NCBI GenBank assembly: GCA_027922465.2
Contig: BQMF02000001.1
Location: 124,001-188,000, forward strand
DNA from: Turritopsis dohrnii
Taxonomy: Eukaryota; Cnidaria; Hydrozoa; Anthoathecata; Oceaniidae
DNA length: 64,000 nucleotides
Reading direction: 5' to 3'
The notes below the pieces were generated by a model that did not search any database, was not told where the DNA came from, and saw nothing but the letters and a program-made list of their open reading frames with translations. Positions within the stretch are counted from its first letter, which is position 1, and each line of letters begins with the position of its first letter. Below, piece by piece: positions 1 through 11,500 of this stretch. The position numbers were made by a program, and so were the translations under genes.

Positions 1-2228
1 TGAAACTCATCCATACAAAACATAAAGTTTCTGTAACTTTCTATTAGGCTCGCCATCTTTCTTATTCTATTTTGACTTTTGATTATTTTTTTTTATTTAT
101 GCAAACGCAGCGATATATAAATTTTGATTGGTTCATATTGATTAGCGGAAAAAAGAGATTAAAAATTTTAGATTTGCGCAAGCGTTGATTTCTCCCCCAG
201 CGTGTGCCGGTTCGAACACAATTTCAGTTCGATTGAGTATGCACTGACGTCACTGATTATTCCGAGCGAAACTGCCGAATGAAAACTGACCTTTAAAGAA
301 TATGTTTCACCTCAAGAGAAAGTTATTCTATCGCTATGTATCTGAATAAAACTTTTCTTAGATAGACAGGTATATTTTCTGTTTATCATAAGTTTGCAAG
401 TTGGTAATATATCATGTCACAACAATTTGCAGAACGTTAAATGCAACGAAAAAGCCGTTGCAGTTTCTATAAAAGATAGCTGTTAAGCGGATATTCTCGT
501 TAACTCATAAGTAACAAGGAAAGCTCGTAGAAGATCAGGAGATCTTATCATCTAAAACCAATTTTGGTTGTTCTTGTTGAGATTTCGGAATCTGATAATG
601 CACTATAGATGTAGTCTCTAAAAATTCTTAATCTCTAAAAGTTCATAGGGAAAATGTGTGTAAAAAATATTTTTCCATATTGTCAGTATATAAGAGGAGC
701 ATAGCCCTCCTACATAAGTTTCTGTTTAAAGTTTAGATAAGATTTCCAATCCAGTGGAGTGTTTCTAGATTCATTTTCTTTAAAGTTCATTTTCCAGCGC
801 CGAACCTTTGATACCATAATACAAAAACAAATCGTCTGCAGAGGCGAATGGAACCATGCATGGTCGTTTGTATCGATTGTTTTTCCTTTGTTTTTGAGAT
901 ACGGAGACGAGAATTCATCATAGCCGTTTCTCATTCAGTCTTTCCATGGACTCTGTGTAAATTCTTTAGTTATTAGATGAAGTTTTTTCTTAATACCTAA
1001 AACAGAATTACCCGAAACCTTTTATTCATGATATTTTATATAAAGCTGCTCAACTGCAGTCACATGACGTATAACGTAGAGTAAGAAAAAGCCCGGAAAA
1101 TATAAAACAACGGTTATTTCTTTTCAACATGTGGACACAACTTCCGTACCATATTTACATAAAAATTGCGGAACCGAACGAGTCAATCCGTAACACTATG
1201 GTAACACATAAAACGTTTGAGAGTTTTGTCGAGATAAGACATCAACAAAAGATTAAAAAGTAAGATAAAAATCAACTTCCTCATGATGACGTATACTAGT
1301 ACCCTTTACAAACCTTTCACGGAAATTACAATATTATCACTTGACTGATGTACATATGTTTGAACAGATGAACTCGAATTTTCTTCGGATGAAATAGTAT
1401 GGAAATGGTCTTGCAAATGGGCGTTTGCTTGGAACTCGAAAGTTGATTGGAGATTTTTTCTATGTCTTAATAAACCGATATAGCACTGACAACTATGTTC
1501 TTCCACAATGTTGTACCATTAATCTACATCTTTATCTTGACTGTTCAGAAACGTAAGTAGCCCATCTTTTCTTATATTTTTTCCTTGCTAGACTATTATG
1601 GTCTGTATACGTACATTCATCCTGTCATTGTAACTAAAGTGCGAAGATCTGCTAGAAAGAGCCTCGCGCTAAATCTGTTCTTTGGTTTTCGACCGTTCAA
1701 GAAAAGAAATCTTTGAGAGGATGTTTGAGCGTTTGGTCTTGGGCAGCTCCACTCTGAGATTCGTTTATCTGATGTCATTTCGGTCCTTTCTTGTTAAATC
1801 ATTAGGAACCAAGGCAAATAATTAATGGGTGACCAAGAACAGTACAGATAAAGTAAAGCTGGTGGTTGCTTCTATTTAGCGTTCAGTATTATTTTAGCCT
1901 AAATAGATGGTTGTTGCTGACACTCGTTATCTCGAACGAAAATTTTGGTTCCTTCAATATTAACCATCTCGCTATCTAAAATCTGTTCCGTCATCTCAAA
2001 CTACTTTATATCAAACTTTTCAGAAACTTCCACTCAGAGATATCAGCCTTCATGAACCTTTTTGTTGTCTTTGAACACTTTTTCTATTTACGAAGTTTCG
2101 AATGTTTTTGTTAGCATTGTTGTGTTCCGGTGGTTTTTGTCAAAACGGAGTCAAAGCATTCCTGAAGTTAAAAATTGAAACCCTGTCTTCTTATCTACTC
2201 TTCCTTACCAAGGGAAAAGAAAACAACA
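1..2228. other. Region without a supportable gene
   Basis: AT-rich sequence with only short, unconvincing reading frames on both strands. No splice-bounded frame resembled a protein I know, and no tRNA or rRNA was seen. A Pol III B-box-like string occurs near 208-218 without a matching A box, so no RNA gene is called. Confidence 0.5.
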
Positions 2229-2576
2229 CAACATTTTTCTCTGGAGCAATTGGTCTTGCGGCGATTATCAGTAGTATGTGAAGTAAAATACAATAAGTTC
2301 CATTAAGATTTCGTTCCAAAATGTTCTCCATGGTTGACACCTCGATATTTCGAAAACGATTTCGTACCAACGAGACTAACGGAATGCGCTACTAAAACAA
2401 TACAATGTTTTTCTCTGGAGCAATTGGACTTGCGGCGATTATCAATAGTGTGTGAAGTAAAATAGAAAAAGTTTCACTAAGATTTCGTTCCGAAATGTTC
2501 TCCATGGTTGACACTTCGATATCTCGAACACGATTTCGTACCAACGTGACTAGCCGGATGCGTTACTAAAAACCCC
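2229..2576. repeat. Tandem duplication, about 174 bp x 2
   Basis: Two adjacent copies (about 2229-2402 and 2403-2576) share long runs such as ctctggagcaattgg, the segment around gttctccatggttgaca, and cgatttcgtaccaac. They differ by scattered substitutions, so the duplication is not very recent. No coding role is apparent. Confidence 0.85.
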
Positions 2577-4218
2577 GATGGGGAAAATCACATATTCCTC
2601 GACCCAATGCGTAGTCACTGAGCCTCGAGGGTAAAGGCCGTACAAAGTTGTGCGAACCGTGCCTTCACGCATTAACGAGTGATTTAGTGCTGATGCAAAC
2701 CTCCTCTCCGTCGTGTATTTCATAAAAAAGAAAAGAAACAAAAGTTAAACTTAAAGCTTGACACACGTACTGTTAACGCCTCAGAAACATTTTCCAACAT
2801 GTGCCTCCTTTTTATATCGTTTACTGCGCATGCGATTAATTACATTAATACGCATGCGCGCCCTCCTCCTTACTCTCCGTCCAGAGTTGATAAGAAACTG
2901 CGTTTCCGACTATCTTCGACTGTCGGAAACTACGCATCTCGTTATCTAGAAGTCGCCTTGTCTCGAAAATTGAACTACAGTCCATCGAGAGTTCGACATA
3001 GGGAGACTCGACTGTGTTATTGTTGTACACAATACAATGAGATTTCTATTTTATTACTTTGTGTACATCATGTTTAAGCTATATACTCGCTTTATTGTGC
3101 TGAATGATTCCATGAATAATTTTGAAATCAATGCCTTGATACCCCTCGACATTTCGAAAACCTTGTATATGGGCGCGTCAATTTTCAATTAAAAACTGAC
3201 AGATCTGACAGTTGTTAGAGTGGAGTGTGTATTTTCACTCAAAGTATGGCTTTTATTTGAGGGTGGTTTCTGTCCAATAGACAATATGTTGTTCTTGAGG
3301 GAGTTTGGTTATGCAAAGCTGCTTTGTTTTCTGTTGTGCTAATCTTATTCATAAGTTTTCTATTCCTAAATTTTGACTTAATCGTAAAGCTGGCCTTTTA
3401 AAAAAAAAGAATTAAATAAAACAAAGGACAACGTTGTCTGTCATTTAAAGCTTTCCCAATTTTGTGCTCTGAAACCAGGCTAATCGCGCATGGGGAATGC
3501 GATATCACAAATAACACAAATGCTGTTTTCATCTGATGTTTCAGTCAGTCGAGTCCCATAAAAATAACTGTAACAATTGTGGAAATTTTCTAATAAAATT
3601 GTCCAACGTGAAAATGGGAAAAGATATTAAGTTGTCTTGACAACAAGATTAGGGTAGTGAAGAGTTTATTTTCGAGAGCAAATTCAATTTCAATGTTTTG
3701 AAAGTTTATCGCAATCAAATTGAAATGGGACAATCTGTTCTTGCTAGGCGCCCTCAAACGAATCAATTAATTTATCAATCCGTTTTTTTTTTTTTATTTC
3801 AGATAGATAAAATCGAATTCAAATATTCATAGTTTTAAGTCTTAACATTTCGATTGACTTCTTTAGATAACAGTATGATTGAAGCTTAGGCAATTAAATG
3901 GTTTTGTAGTTGGAAAGCAGAAAACAGGTTTTCTTCGTCAATTCAATAGAATTTAAAAAAAAAGTCAGCTTGGTTTCAAAGGAAATTAAACAAAGAAATG
4001 AAAGTTTAAAAATTCTAAGGAAAGGTTAATTTGATATACGATTCTATTACAGTCGCAGTGAATTCGAGGACGTTTAAAAACCCTTGCACTTCTACTAAAC
4101 AAGATCCCTTTCGAAACTATAAATTGCAGTGAAAAAAGACTAGTAATTTGAAAAACCTATCAAAACTTCCATTGTATAAGTATTTTTGGTATTTAATCAG
4201 AAAAAAATTAGATCTTAC
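2577..4218. other. Intergenic, no gene seen
   Basis: Short overlapping frames around 2758-3077 on both strands are not convincing. The stretch 2880-3010 has repeated CTCG, TCGAC and CGGAAAC strings like those at the ends of pogo/Tigger-type elements, but no clear inverted pair was found. The remainder to 4.2 kb is featureless AT-rich DNA. Confidence 0.4.
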
Positions 4219-4426
4219 TCGTATTAAATGCTAACAGGCGGACTCCAATTACATTCATTTTAAAAGCTTCACTTGAAATTAAGTTATCCATAATGACCCG
4301 TGCTTTAGCACTCGTGCTGTTATAAAGTATTAAAGATACCTCATTTCCTTTCATCCTCATCCAATTTTTAGTTGTTTTGACAACTTGTTGGAATCTATCC
4401 AAATAAATAAAACTCACAATTGTAAA
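4219..4426 (-). CDS. Possible exon of an unidentified minus-strand gene
   Basis: On the minus strand a T-rich tract ending in CAG precedes an open frame of about 69 codons, which ends at a GTAAGAT donor (exon about 4426 to 4219). The peptide begins FTIVSFIYLD and includes NSTS and VIGVRLLAFNT. It is rich in hydrophobic and beta-forming residues and has a potential N-glycosylation site. I do not recognise the family, and no neighbouring exons could be assigned. It lies only about 330 bases upstream of the large plus-strand receptor exon on the opposite strand. It could also be a chance frame. Confidence 0.3.
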
Positions 4427-4752
4427 CTGAAAAAAAAAACATATTTGGTGATATGTTATGAGCTTGAATTTAACTGTCAAACTTGATTATGAAAGCATTG
4501 CACCAATTGGTTGGATTAGCCCTTTTGGAGCAACGCCGTGTCTTTTTTCTTTGATGAGGATGGTGCCTGTGGGTTCTAATGGTTCGCCAACTGAACCTAC
4601 TACTTCTTGGCTAAGTGTAGAAACAAATATAACTGAGCTGCACTCAAATGATCCTTTTAGGTTATCTGAATTTTATAATTTTATCAATCAGAGCATAAGA
4701 AGTACATTTCCTGGTTTCTCGTCTCAAATTTGTTCTTGCTGATCTTTTTTAG

Positions 4753-7700
4753 GCTGTGTTTGTCACACATACTATGCAGCTGTCAATGGCTCAGATGAAA
4801 GAAGCTGTGGAGATGAATCGTATCCTTGCCAGTCTATAAGTTATACACTTCATGAAAAGGTGAAATCTAACGACACACTTGTTTTGTCAAATTACCACTG
4901 TGATGAATACTTTGTTAATGACACTATTATTTTATCTGTTTCATCAGTGACAATTTTAGGAACAATAAACAGTGGTTGTCGACCGAATGTTAAAGGAGCA
5001 GGGGTGCTCAATTTATTTGGTGTGAATAAAAATTCAACGAATTTATATTTATCAATAAGGAATACTAATATTTTGGAAATGAGCATTCTTTCAATTACTG
5101 CATTATTTCACCAAGCAGTTACTCTAAATTTCACTAACTGTAAAAGTGAATTTAAAAAACAATTGGACCTTTACGCCCTGAACATCATTCACGATAAGCA
5201 TGATTCTAACTCATTAATCAATGGCAAAGAAGTTATCAGTATCTTGATTGACAATTGTACATTTATATCTAGTGGGATTCTAGCATTCAGCAATAGTTCT
5301 AATAGAATAGTTAACTTGAACATAACTAATTCTGTATTTTCTAAACATACAGCTTTTGATATCAACAATGTGTACTCGTTAACTTTTTACAATTGTCGAT
5401 TCACCGGTATTATGGTAAGTAATAAATCTGAAATAATAGGTGCAGATAAGAATGGATCCCTTTCGTCTGGTAGCTCTAGATTTATGAAGAGACGAAGATG
5501 GGTAAGTAATGGATATATAATCTCATTGAAAAATGTAACGTTTTTTGAAATAACAAATGCTCTTATCAAAAACATCTCTTCTGTAGGCTTTGTTGTGGTG
5601 AGTAATATAAAAAGTGAAAGTAGAAGCTGTTGCATTCATAGTATAGCAATATCCAATATATCTATCAAAAAAACAAAATTTCAAAACATGTTTCATTTGA
5701 AAAATTGCCATAACTTTGATATATCAAACGTTAGTATAGAACACGTGTCTACTGAAAGTCTTTTTGATTTTAAAGACGCTACTTCGATATCAATATCAAA
5801 TATATCTATCAAAAACACAAAATTTAAATCTTACATGTTCCATTTGAGAAATATCCGTGATCTTGATATGTCAGTAGTTACTATGGAGAATGGATCGGGC
5901 TCAAGTCTTTTTAAATACACAAACGTCAACGCCATATCAATGTCGAACACAAGTATTAAAAATTTCAGATTAAAGGGACATATGGTTTTTGTCTATAATG
6001 TAGAGGTTCTGAAACTGTTAGATACAAAATTTAAAAGCATATTACATAGTCATAGTCCTTTACAACGATTTAACCCAATTGTTTTCCTTCTGCAAAAACT
6101 TGATTCTTTGAAAGTAACAAGAATGACGGTAGAAAACATATCAACCTTCTACAAATTCATTTCTTCTAAATCCAGTAAATCAATATCATTCTCAAATCTG
6201 CATATCATTAACGTGAAAATCAAGACGCAAATATTTGACCTCAATTGTAAAAGTCTCAATATATCGGAGATGGAAATCGATAATACATTGGCAAATGACA
6301 TTTTTCTGGTGAAGAGTGTACAGTCAGCCTCGTTAATCAAAATGCATATTGAAAATACCTCAGTATTTACGATGATGAAATTTTATAACTCAGAGTTCGT
6401 TTTTCTTGCCGAAATGGATATCATAGATTGTCAAACACATAGAGATGTAATTAAAACCAACGAAATATCAAGTATGAGAATTTCTAAGGTGAATATTGAA
6501 CGAATAACATCACAAAATGTTATATTTTTTGAACCTGATGACATTCCCTCCTATACGCCTTTCGGTAAGAGGCGAAGGTTTCGAAGATTTCTTTTTATGC
6601 CTAATTATCAAGCATTTCTAGGCATCGCACGTGTTAAAGATGTAGTAATTAAAAATGCAAAAGCAGCTGCAGCGATAAAATCAATAAAATTTCGACTTTT
6701 CGTTACGAATCTGCATACTAGCGATTCTGACATTAATCAAGTATTTCATTGTGAAGAGGCATATTCGGAACTTAAAAATATTGACATCAATGGAGGTAGA
6801 GATGGCATCACGACGAAGAATTCCAACTTAATATTAAAAAACTCATCAATCATTGTGTCAAAAGCTGCCGTCATTTACAGATCAAATCAAGCCAAATATG
6901 ATTTAAAAATCATCTTAATTCATGTCAAAGTCATTTCAACCAGCAGCCAAATACCAGTGATCGATGTCGAGGGAAACGATATTGGTCGTTTTTATTTAAA
7001 ACGAGTACACGTTATCTTGACTGAATCAAAAATGGAACTGCCCGTTATTAGAGTCAATTATATTGAAAGTTACAAGCATAAATTCAAATATATTCAGTCC
7101 ACTATAACATGCCCGTGTAACAGTGACCCATACTATACTGTTAATTCTGGTGTTATGATTAACTTCCAGTATAGCTGCAGAGCGTGCATCAAAGGATCCT
7201 ACAAAGCCACAGAAACATCAACAAATATTTCAATGACAGATGTATATTATGATGATCTTGAAAAGTCTTATAAGTTCATGAACGGGCCTAAAAATACAAA
7301 CCAATGCAAAGAATGCCCCGCTGAAGCCATTTGTGATAGTGGCATTATAAGTAACGATAATTTTTGGGGACATCTCAACCGTAATTACGGGCATGTTACA
7401 TTTTTTCCTTGTCCAAACGGATACTGCTGTGCCTCTAAAACAAAACCATGTGATTCTTTCGATACATGTAATCGTCACCGGACAGGAACATTGTGCGGTA
7501 AATGTACAGATGGTTATGTAGTTGACTTTTTCTCAACCAATTGCATTCCTGTCTCTAACTGCAAGCATTCTTTTTATTTTTGGGCATTACTAATGTTTCA
7601 TGCTCTAATATACGTAATTGTGGTCGCATATTTAGATAAAATACAAGCAATTAAAAATTTATTGATGAAAATGCTTTATTTGTGTAGATGCCATAAATTT

Positions 7701-9110
7701 CTGCCTATTAATGCAGCATCTAATGAAGAACAATCAAATACAACAGATATTCAACTGAGAAACATCAACTGTGTTGCAATCAGCAATGGCAGCATTGGAA
7801 TTGAAAGCAACACACGACTGTTTCCTAATGAAATAACGTCATCGACAGAAGAAGAGGACACATGTCGTTCCTCTGGAATTTTTAATGTCTTTGTAGGCTT
7901 TTACCAGCTAAAGCAACAGATAAGTATTGAGGTAGGGCCAAAGTATTCTAGTTCAGCTTTTGATAGGGTGCTAACAGATGTGTTTAATTTTGATATGGTA
8001 AGTTTACCTTTTGATTTATGTCCGTTCTTAGTGTTGAATGATTTCCAAAAAGTTGTGGTTAGGGACTTGCTTTTTTCTTGTGCATTGATATTCCCTACTA
8101 TTGTGTTAGCATCTATATTACATATTAGACATCTGTTTCAGACATATTTCAGAAAATGTGAAGCAGCAAGTTTTTCCGAATTTGACCAACGCATTAATAG
8201 TTGTGATTCGGCTGCAAATGTCGAAAAAGAGATAACAATAACCTTGGCTAATCAAAATCGAGATCAAAATGTACCGGTAACTCAACCTCAGGTTTTGTCA
8301 CTGCATGATCGGTCTGTTATATGTTTCCTTCGTTTATTGACGATGAGGTATAAAACGCTTGCAACATTCGTACTTCTAACTCTCAATTGCATATCTGTTG
8401 GAGGAGTTGATGTGTTATTTATCAACGGAGAAATCAAATGTTGGACATACTGGCAATATTTTGCTGTTGTGTTTTTATCGTTATGGATTCTCCCTTTTCC
8501 TGTCACGCTATTATACTCTTTAAAGTTGTTGAAATCCAACATTATCACAGTTGAATGCTTTATTTGTTTCACAATCTTCCCTGTAACTGTGCCTCTCTAT
8601 TACATCATGCACTGCCGAAAAAAATTCGGTTATGTTTCTACAAAACCTAAGCGATTAAAATCAGCCATTTTTGAAATATTTGAGCAACCGTTTAGGCGGA
8701 ATAGTTGCGGGAACATAATCTTTTTGCATACATGGCTGCTGATCCAAAGGTTAATTATCGCATGTTTGACTGTCTTCTTAAACAGCCCTCTCTTTCGTTT
8801 AGCGTTGGTATCTCCGGTAATGATTCTGTTTGCATCCATTCAGTTGAAGATAAAGCCATACAAAGACAATCTCGTAAACAGTCTTGAAGCATCCTCTTTA
8901 ATTATGTTATCTATCTTAGCAACTGTTAATTTATTTCGATCTTTTCTGTACGTACACAGTCCCAAAAGCACTAGAGAAATAAAAAGAATTTTAAGCATAT
9001 ACACTGTTATGGACCAGACACTTACTCCTGCCCTGTTTTTAGTTCTCTATATTATTTATACAAAATTTGCATCAATGTTAAGTAAATTGAAGAAGTTTAT
9101 TGATAAATAA
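4753..9110 (+). CDS. Large beta-helix ectodomain, Cys-rich, multi-pass membrane protein (main exon)
   Basis: One uninterrupted exon of about 4.36 kb. It starts after a CTTTTTTAG acceptor at 4752 and enters in phase 1 with CVCHTYYAAVNGSD...CGDESYPCQSI, the usual N-terminal motif of this family. There is no in-frame ATG at the start, so a signal-peptide exon must lie upstream and was not found. Numbering from 4860: residues 1-750 are beta-strand rich with many NxS/T sites and I/V/L ladders, as in a right-handed parallel beta-helix. A roughly 50-residue motif (SNISIK..KF...MFHL) recurs near 260, 312 and 360. Residues 750-900 are Cys-rich and end in GTLCGKCTDGY. About eight or nine hydrophobic segments follow from 903 (SFYFWALLMFHALIY) to the C terminus near 1416. 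Two basic KRRR clusters (about 208 and 568) could be furin sites. Similar proteins occur in cnidarians and other invertebrates. The function is unknown; a cell-surface receptor or adhesion role is inferred. Confidence 0.85.
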
Positions 9111-9111
9111 A
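9106..9111 (+). promoter_or_regulatory. Candidate polyadenylation signal of the receptor gene
   Basis: AATAAA overlaps the TAA stop codon of the receptor, and a second AATAAA lies at 9184-9189. Either would give a very short 3' UTR. Confidence 0.45.
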
Positions 9112-9693
9112 GATTTAAGAATTGATATCAAATGTATTTTGTGTGAGTCTACTGTTATGGAGGTTTGAGCCCATTGTTTACTAAATAAAAATCATTAGCA
9201 ATGGTAGTTTTAAAATAATTATTTACAAAAATAGAAATCTCAATGAAACACGCGACATCAATACAACGTTGTTTTATGGTCATTCTAATGTCGCAACCAA
9301 ACACTGACCATTAACCGACGTCAAGAAAACAACGGGGCTGATAGCATTTAGTTGCGACCTGAAAAAAATATTTAAAATCCTTTAGTTACTTACAATCAAT
9401 TCTGACGTTCAAGATTAAGAAAGAATAAGAAAGAAACGATGGTTCGTCAACTGTACACTGTTAAACAAAGTTCAAAACGATGTTTTAAAAAGCAAGTAAA
9501 AATTATATTGTATTTAAAAGAAAATAAAAAACAACAAGTTTAAAATTAAGCAAAAGCTTTTCGGTATAAAACCATCATCAGTGCATATATTGTATTTGTT
9601 CTTTCATTTCGTCATTTCATTCTTTTCCATCTTAACCTACTCAAAATTAAGTTGGTGATTTTGATATTAGTCAAATACATTAGGACATGTCAT
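9112..9693. other. Intergenic; possible repeat ends
   Basis: No gene is seen. The stretch 9240-9360 is rich in ACGTTG/CAACGT and GACGTC strings, resembling 10270-10440, so both may be pieces of one old repeat family. No boundaries could be drawn. Confidence 0.35.
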
Positions 9694-9729
9694 GGCGCCG
9701 TAGTGTAGTGGTTATCACTCTCAGAAATA
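9694..9729 (+). repeat. tRNA-like 5' half (possible SINE head), truncated
   Basis: The string GCCGTAGTGTAGTGGTTATCAC matches the acceptor/D-arm region and Pol III A box of an animal Val-type tRNA. There is no anticodon arm or B box after it, because the Penelope-like insertion follows at 9730. Best read as a truncated tRNA-derived SINE head, not a functional tRNA. Confidence 0.4.
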
Positions 9730-10214
9730 TATAATAATAAAACAAGAACATTCAAATCAATTTATTTTATTGAACGAAGCTTTTCGTAAGAACTCTTACA
9801 TCTTCAGGTTAAAAATATACACTGTTAAAAAACTTTTAATAAATATATATATACATAAGTTACAATAAGAATCCCAAAGGGCCTTAAATATGCTAAAGTA
9901 AAAACATTAAAAGCAATTAAAAATTCGTTCTTTACGTCACACCATTGTGAAACAAAAGTAATCTTTTTGATTCGACTTGTTCGTTCAGAGTTGGCCTGTA
10001 AGACCTAATATAAAAGGCTTCCAACAACTTACGTTGTTTAAGGCCCTTTGGGATTCTTATTGTAACTTATGTATATATATTTATTAAAAGTTTTTTAACA
10101 GTGTATATTTTTAACCTGAAGATGTAAGAGTTCTTATGAAAAGCTTCGTTCAATAAAATAAATTGATTTGAATGTTCTTGTTTTATTATTAAAAACTTAT
10201 GGCGAATAGATACC
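9730..10214. mobile_element. Penelope-like inverted-repeat insertion with 15-bp target duplication
   Basis: Two arms of about 155 bp (9733-9887 and 10038-10191) are inverted copies that differ by about one substitution and one AT indel. They flank a 150-bp spacer. The insertion lies between two copies of TCACTCTCAGAAATA (9715-9729 and 10215-10229). A non-palindromic tail of about 23 bp (aaaaacttatggcgaatag...) follows the right arm. Each arm holds CTGAAGA, a short stem (GTAAG/CTTAC) and GAAA, which is the shape of a hammerhead ribozyme core. Inverted terminal repeats, a one-sided tail, a target duplication of this size and hammerhead motifs are all known for Penelope-like elements. No reverse transcriptase remains, so the assignment is an inference. 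A generic MITE is the alternative. Confidence 0.65.
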
Positions 10215-10229
10215 TCACTCTCAGAAATA

Positions 10230-11500
10230 ATGTGAAAGGTCAGGATTTTCATTTGTTGTCATTACCTTTCATCGTCAATTTGCTACAACGTCAATGCAAC
10301 GTTTTGTTTTCGGTCTTTTGACCGTTGTACCACGTCTTTTTAATCGACGTTTTGATGTCAAAATCTGACAATGTTTTGCTGTTTCCATTTTGACCATTAA
10401 ACGACCGTCAAGCGACGATGGAATACGACGTCGAGACAACGTCTTTGTGCTTACTGGAGATATTTAGTTAAACTGACTTAACTTCTTTTTAACTTGGCAA
10501 TGACATTGAAAAATTGGGTTATAATAAATCGTCTTGTTTTTTCTTTATTTTTCTATACATATCCATTGATCCAAACAGATTTCTGTATTTACTCTATTAA
10601 CTGCCTGGGCGCTTATTAGATTTTTTCGAACGAAATCATTTCCTATTGATAAAGCACAGCAATAGTATTATTTCCTGATTTATCACGATCGAGATCTGTC
10701 CACGCTTGAATCCATTGAACAATCGACTCCAGTGGAGGTGATTTCCAGCTACTGCTTTTCTAGTTATTATTCTAGTAGTAAGTAATCCATTATTTGAGGA
10801 AATTTAGACGACGAGGCCAGTGGGTCTTCTTCCCCTCTTAACAAAAAATGCCGTGAATCCCGATTTCCCGATGTTACGTATCGGAGCTTAGAGCGACTGA
10901 ATCTAGGATGAAGAATTTTTTTGTTTTCTAACAACCGCCGGGCGCTTATTAGAGGGAGCGCTTAGTAAATTAATTTTGAATTTAGGGGAACGCTTATTGG
11001 AGGAGGGCTTAAAAGAAGGGGGTGTTTAAAAGAGGAAATACGGTACTCCAATAGCAAAGAAAAGCGATGAAACATTTAAAACCTATTTTTGATAACCAAA
11101 CTTTCGATCTGATAATAGTGGAAAACGTATGGAATCTGAATGGAAGACAAAAAAAAATTGTTGTTTTAATTGCGATGTCGCAACCATCGCAAAACAACAG
11201 TTTATCAAACTGGACCTAATACAGCTGACCTATAGTTGCACCAATTAATCGAATAATGAATCAACAAAGCGCAAGTTTTTACGACCAGGGAGAAACATTC
11301 AAATCCTAACGGTTTTCCACAGCCAAATTGTTCACCAAGAAAAAATTTCATCTATGACAGAACCTCCTCATTGCAGGTTCTCAATAACCTTTCTGTTTAT
11401 TATTTCTAGAAAATTATAGCACTTCGTTCTCTTTATAAAACAGGCTTTTTAAGTTTCCTGTTAACTTCATGACTCTTTCTCCAAAACTAGATGTATTTTT
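10230..11500. other. Intergenic with fragments of repeat ends
   Basis: No gene was found. The stretch 10270-10440 is rich in ACGT-centred strings. Around 10607-10630 and 10930-11045, GGGCGCTTATTAGA recurs and is followed by a run ending in aaatacggta. This pattern is common at the ends of invertebrate DNA transposons, so a degenerate MITE is likely, but its ends are not resolved. Confidence 0.35.

Noticed and set aside
4860..4862. GTG at 4860 as start of the receptor
   Set aside because: The same frame continues upstream to the splice acceptor at 4752 with conserved family residues, so this is an internal valine.
9694..9729. Functional tRNA gene
   Set aside because: Only the 5' half with an A box is present; there is no anticodon arm, T arm or B box.
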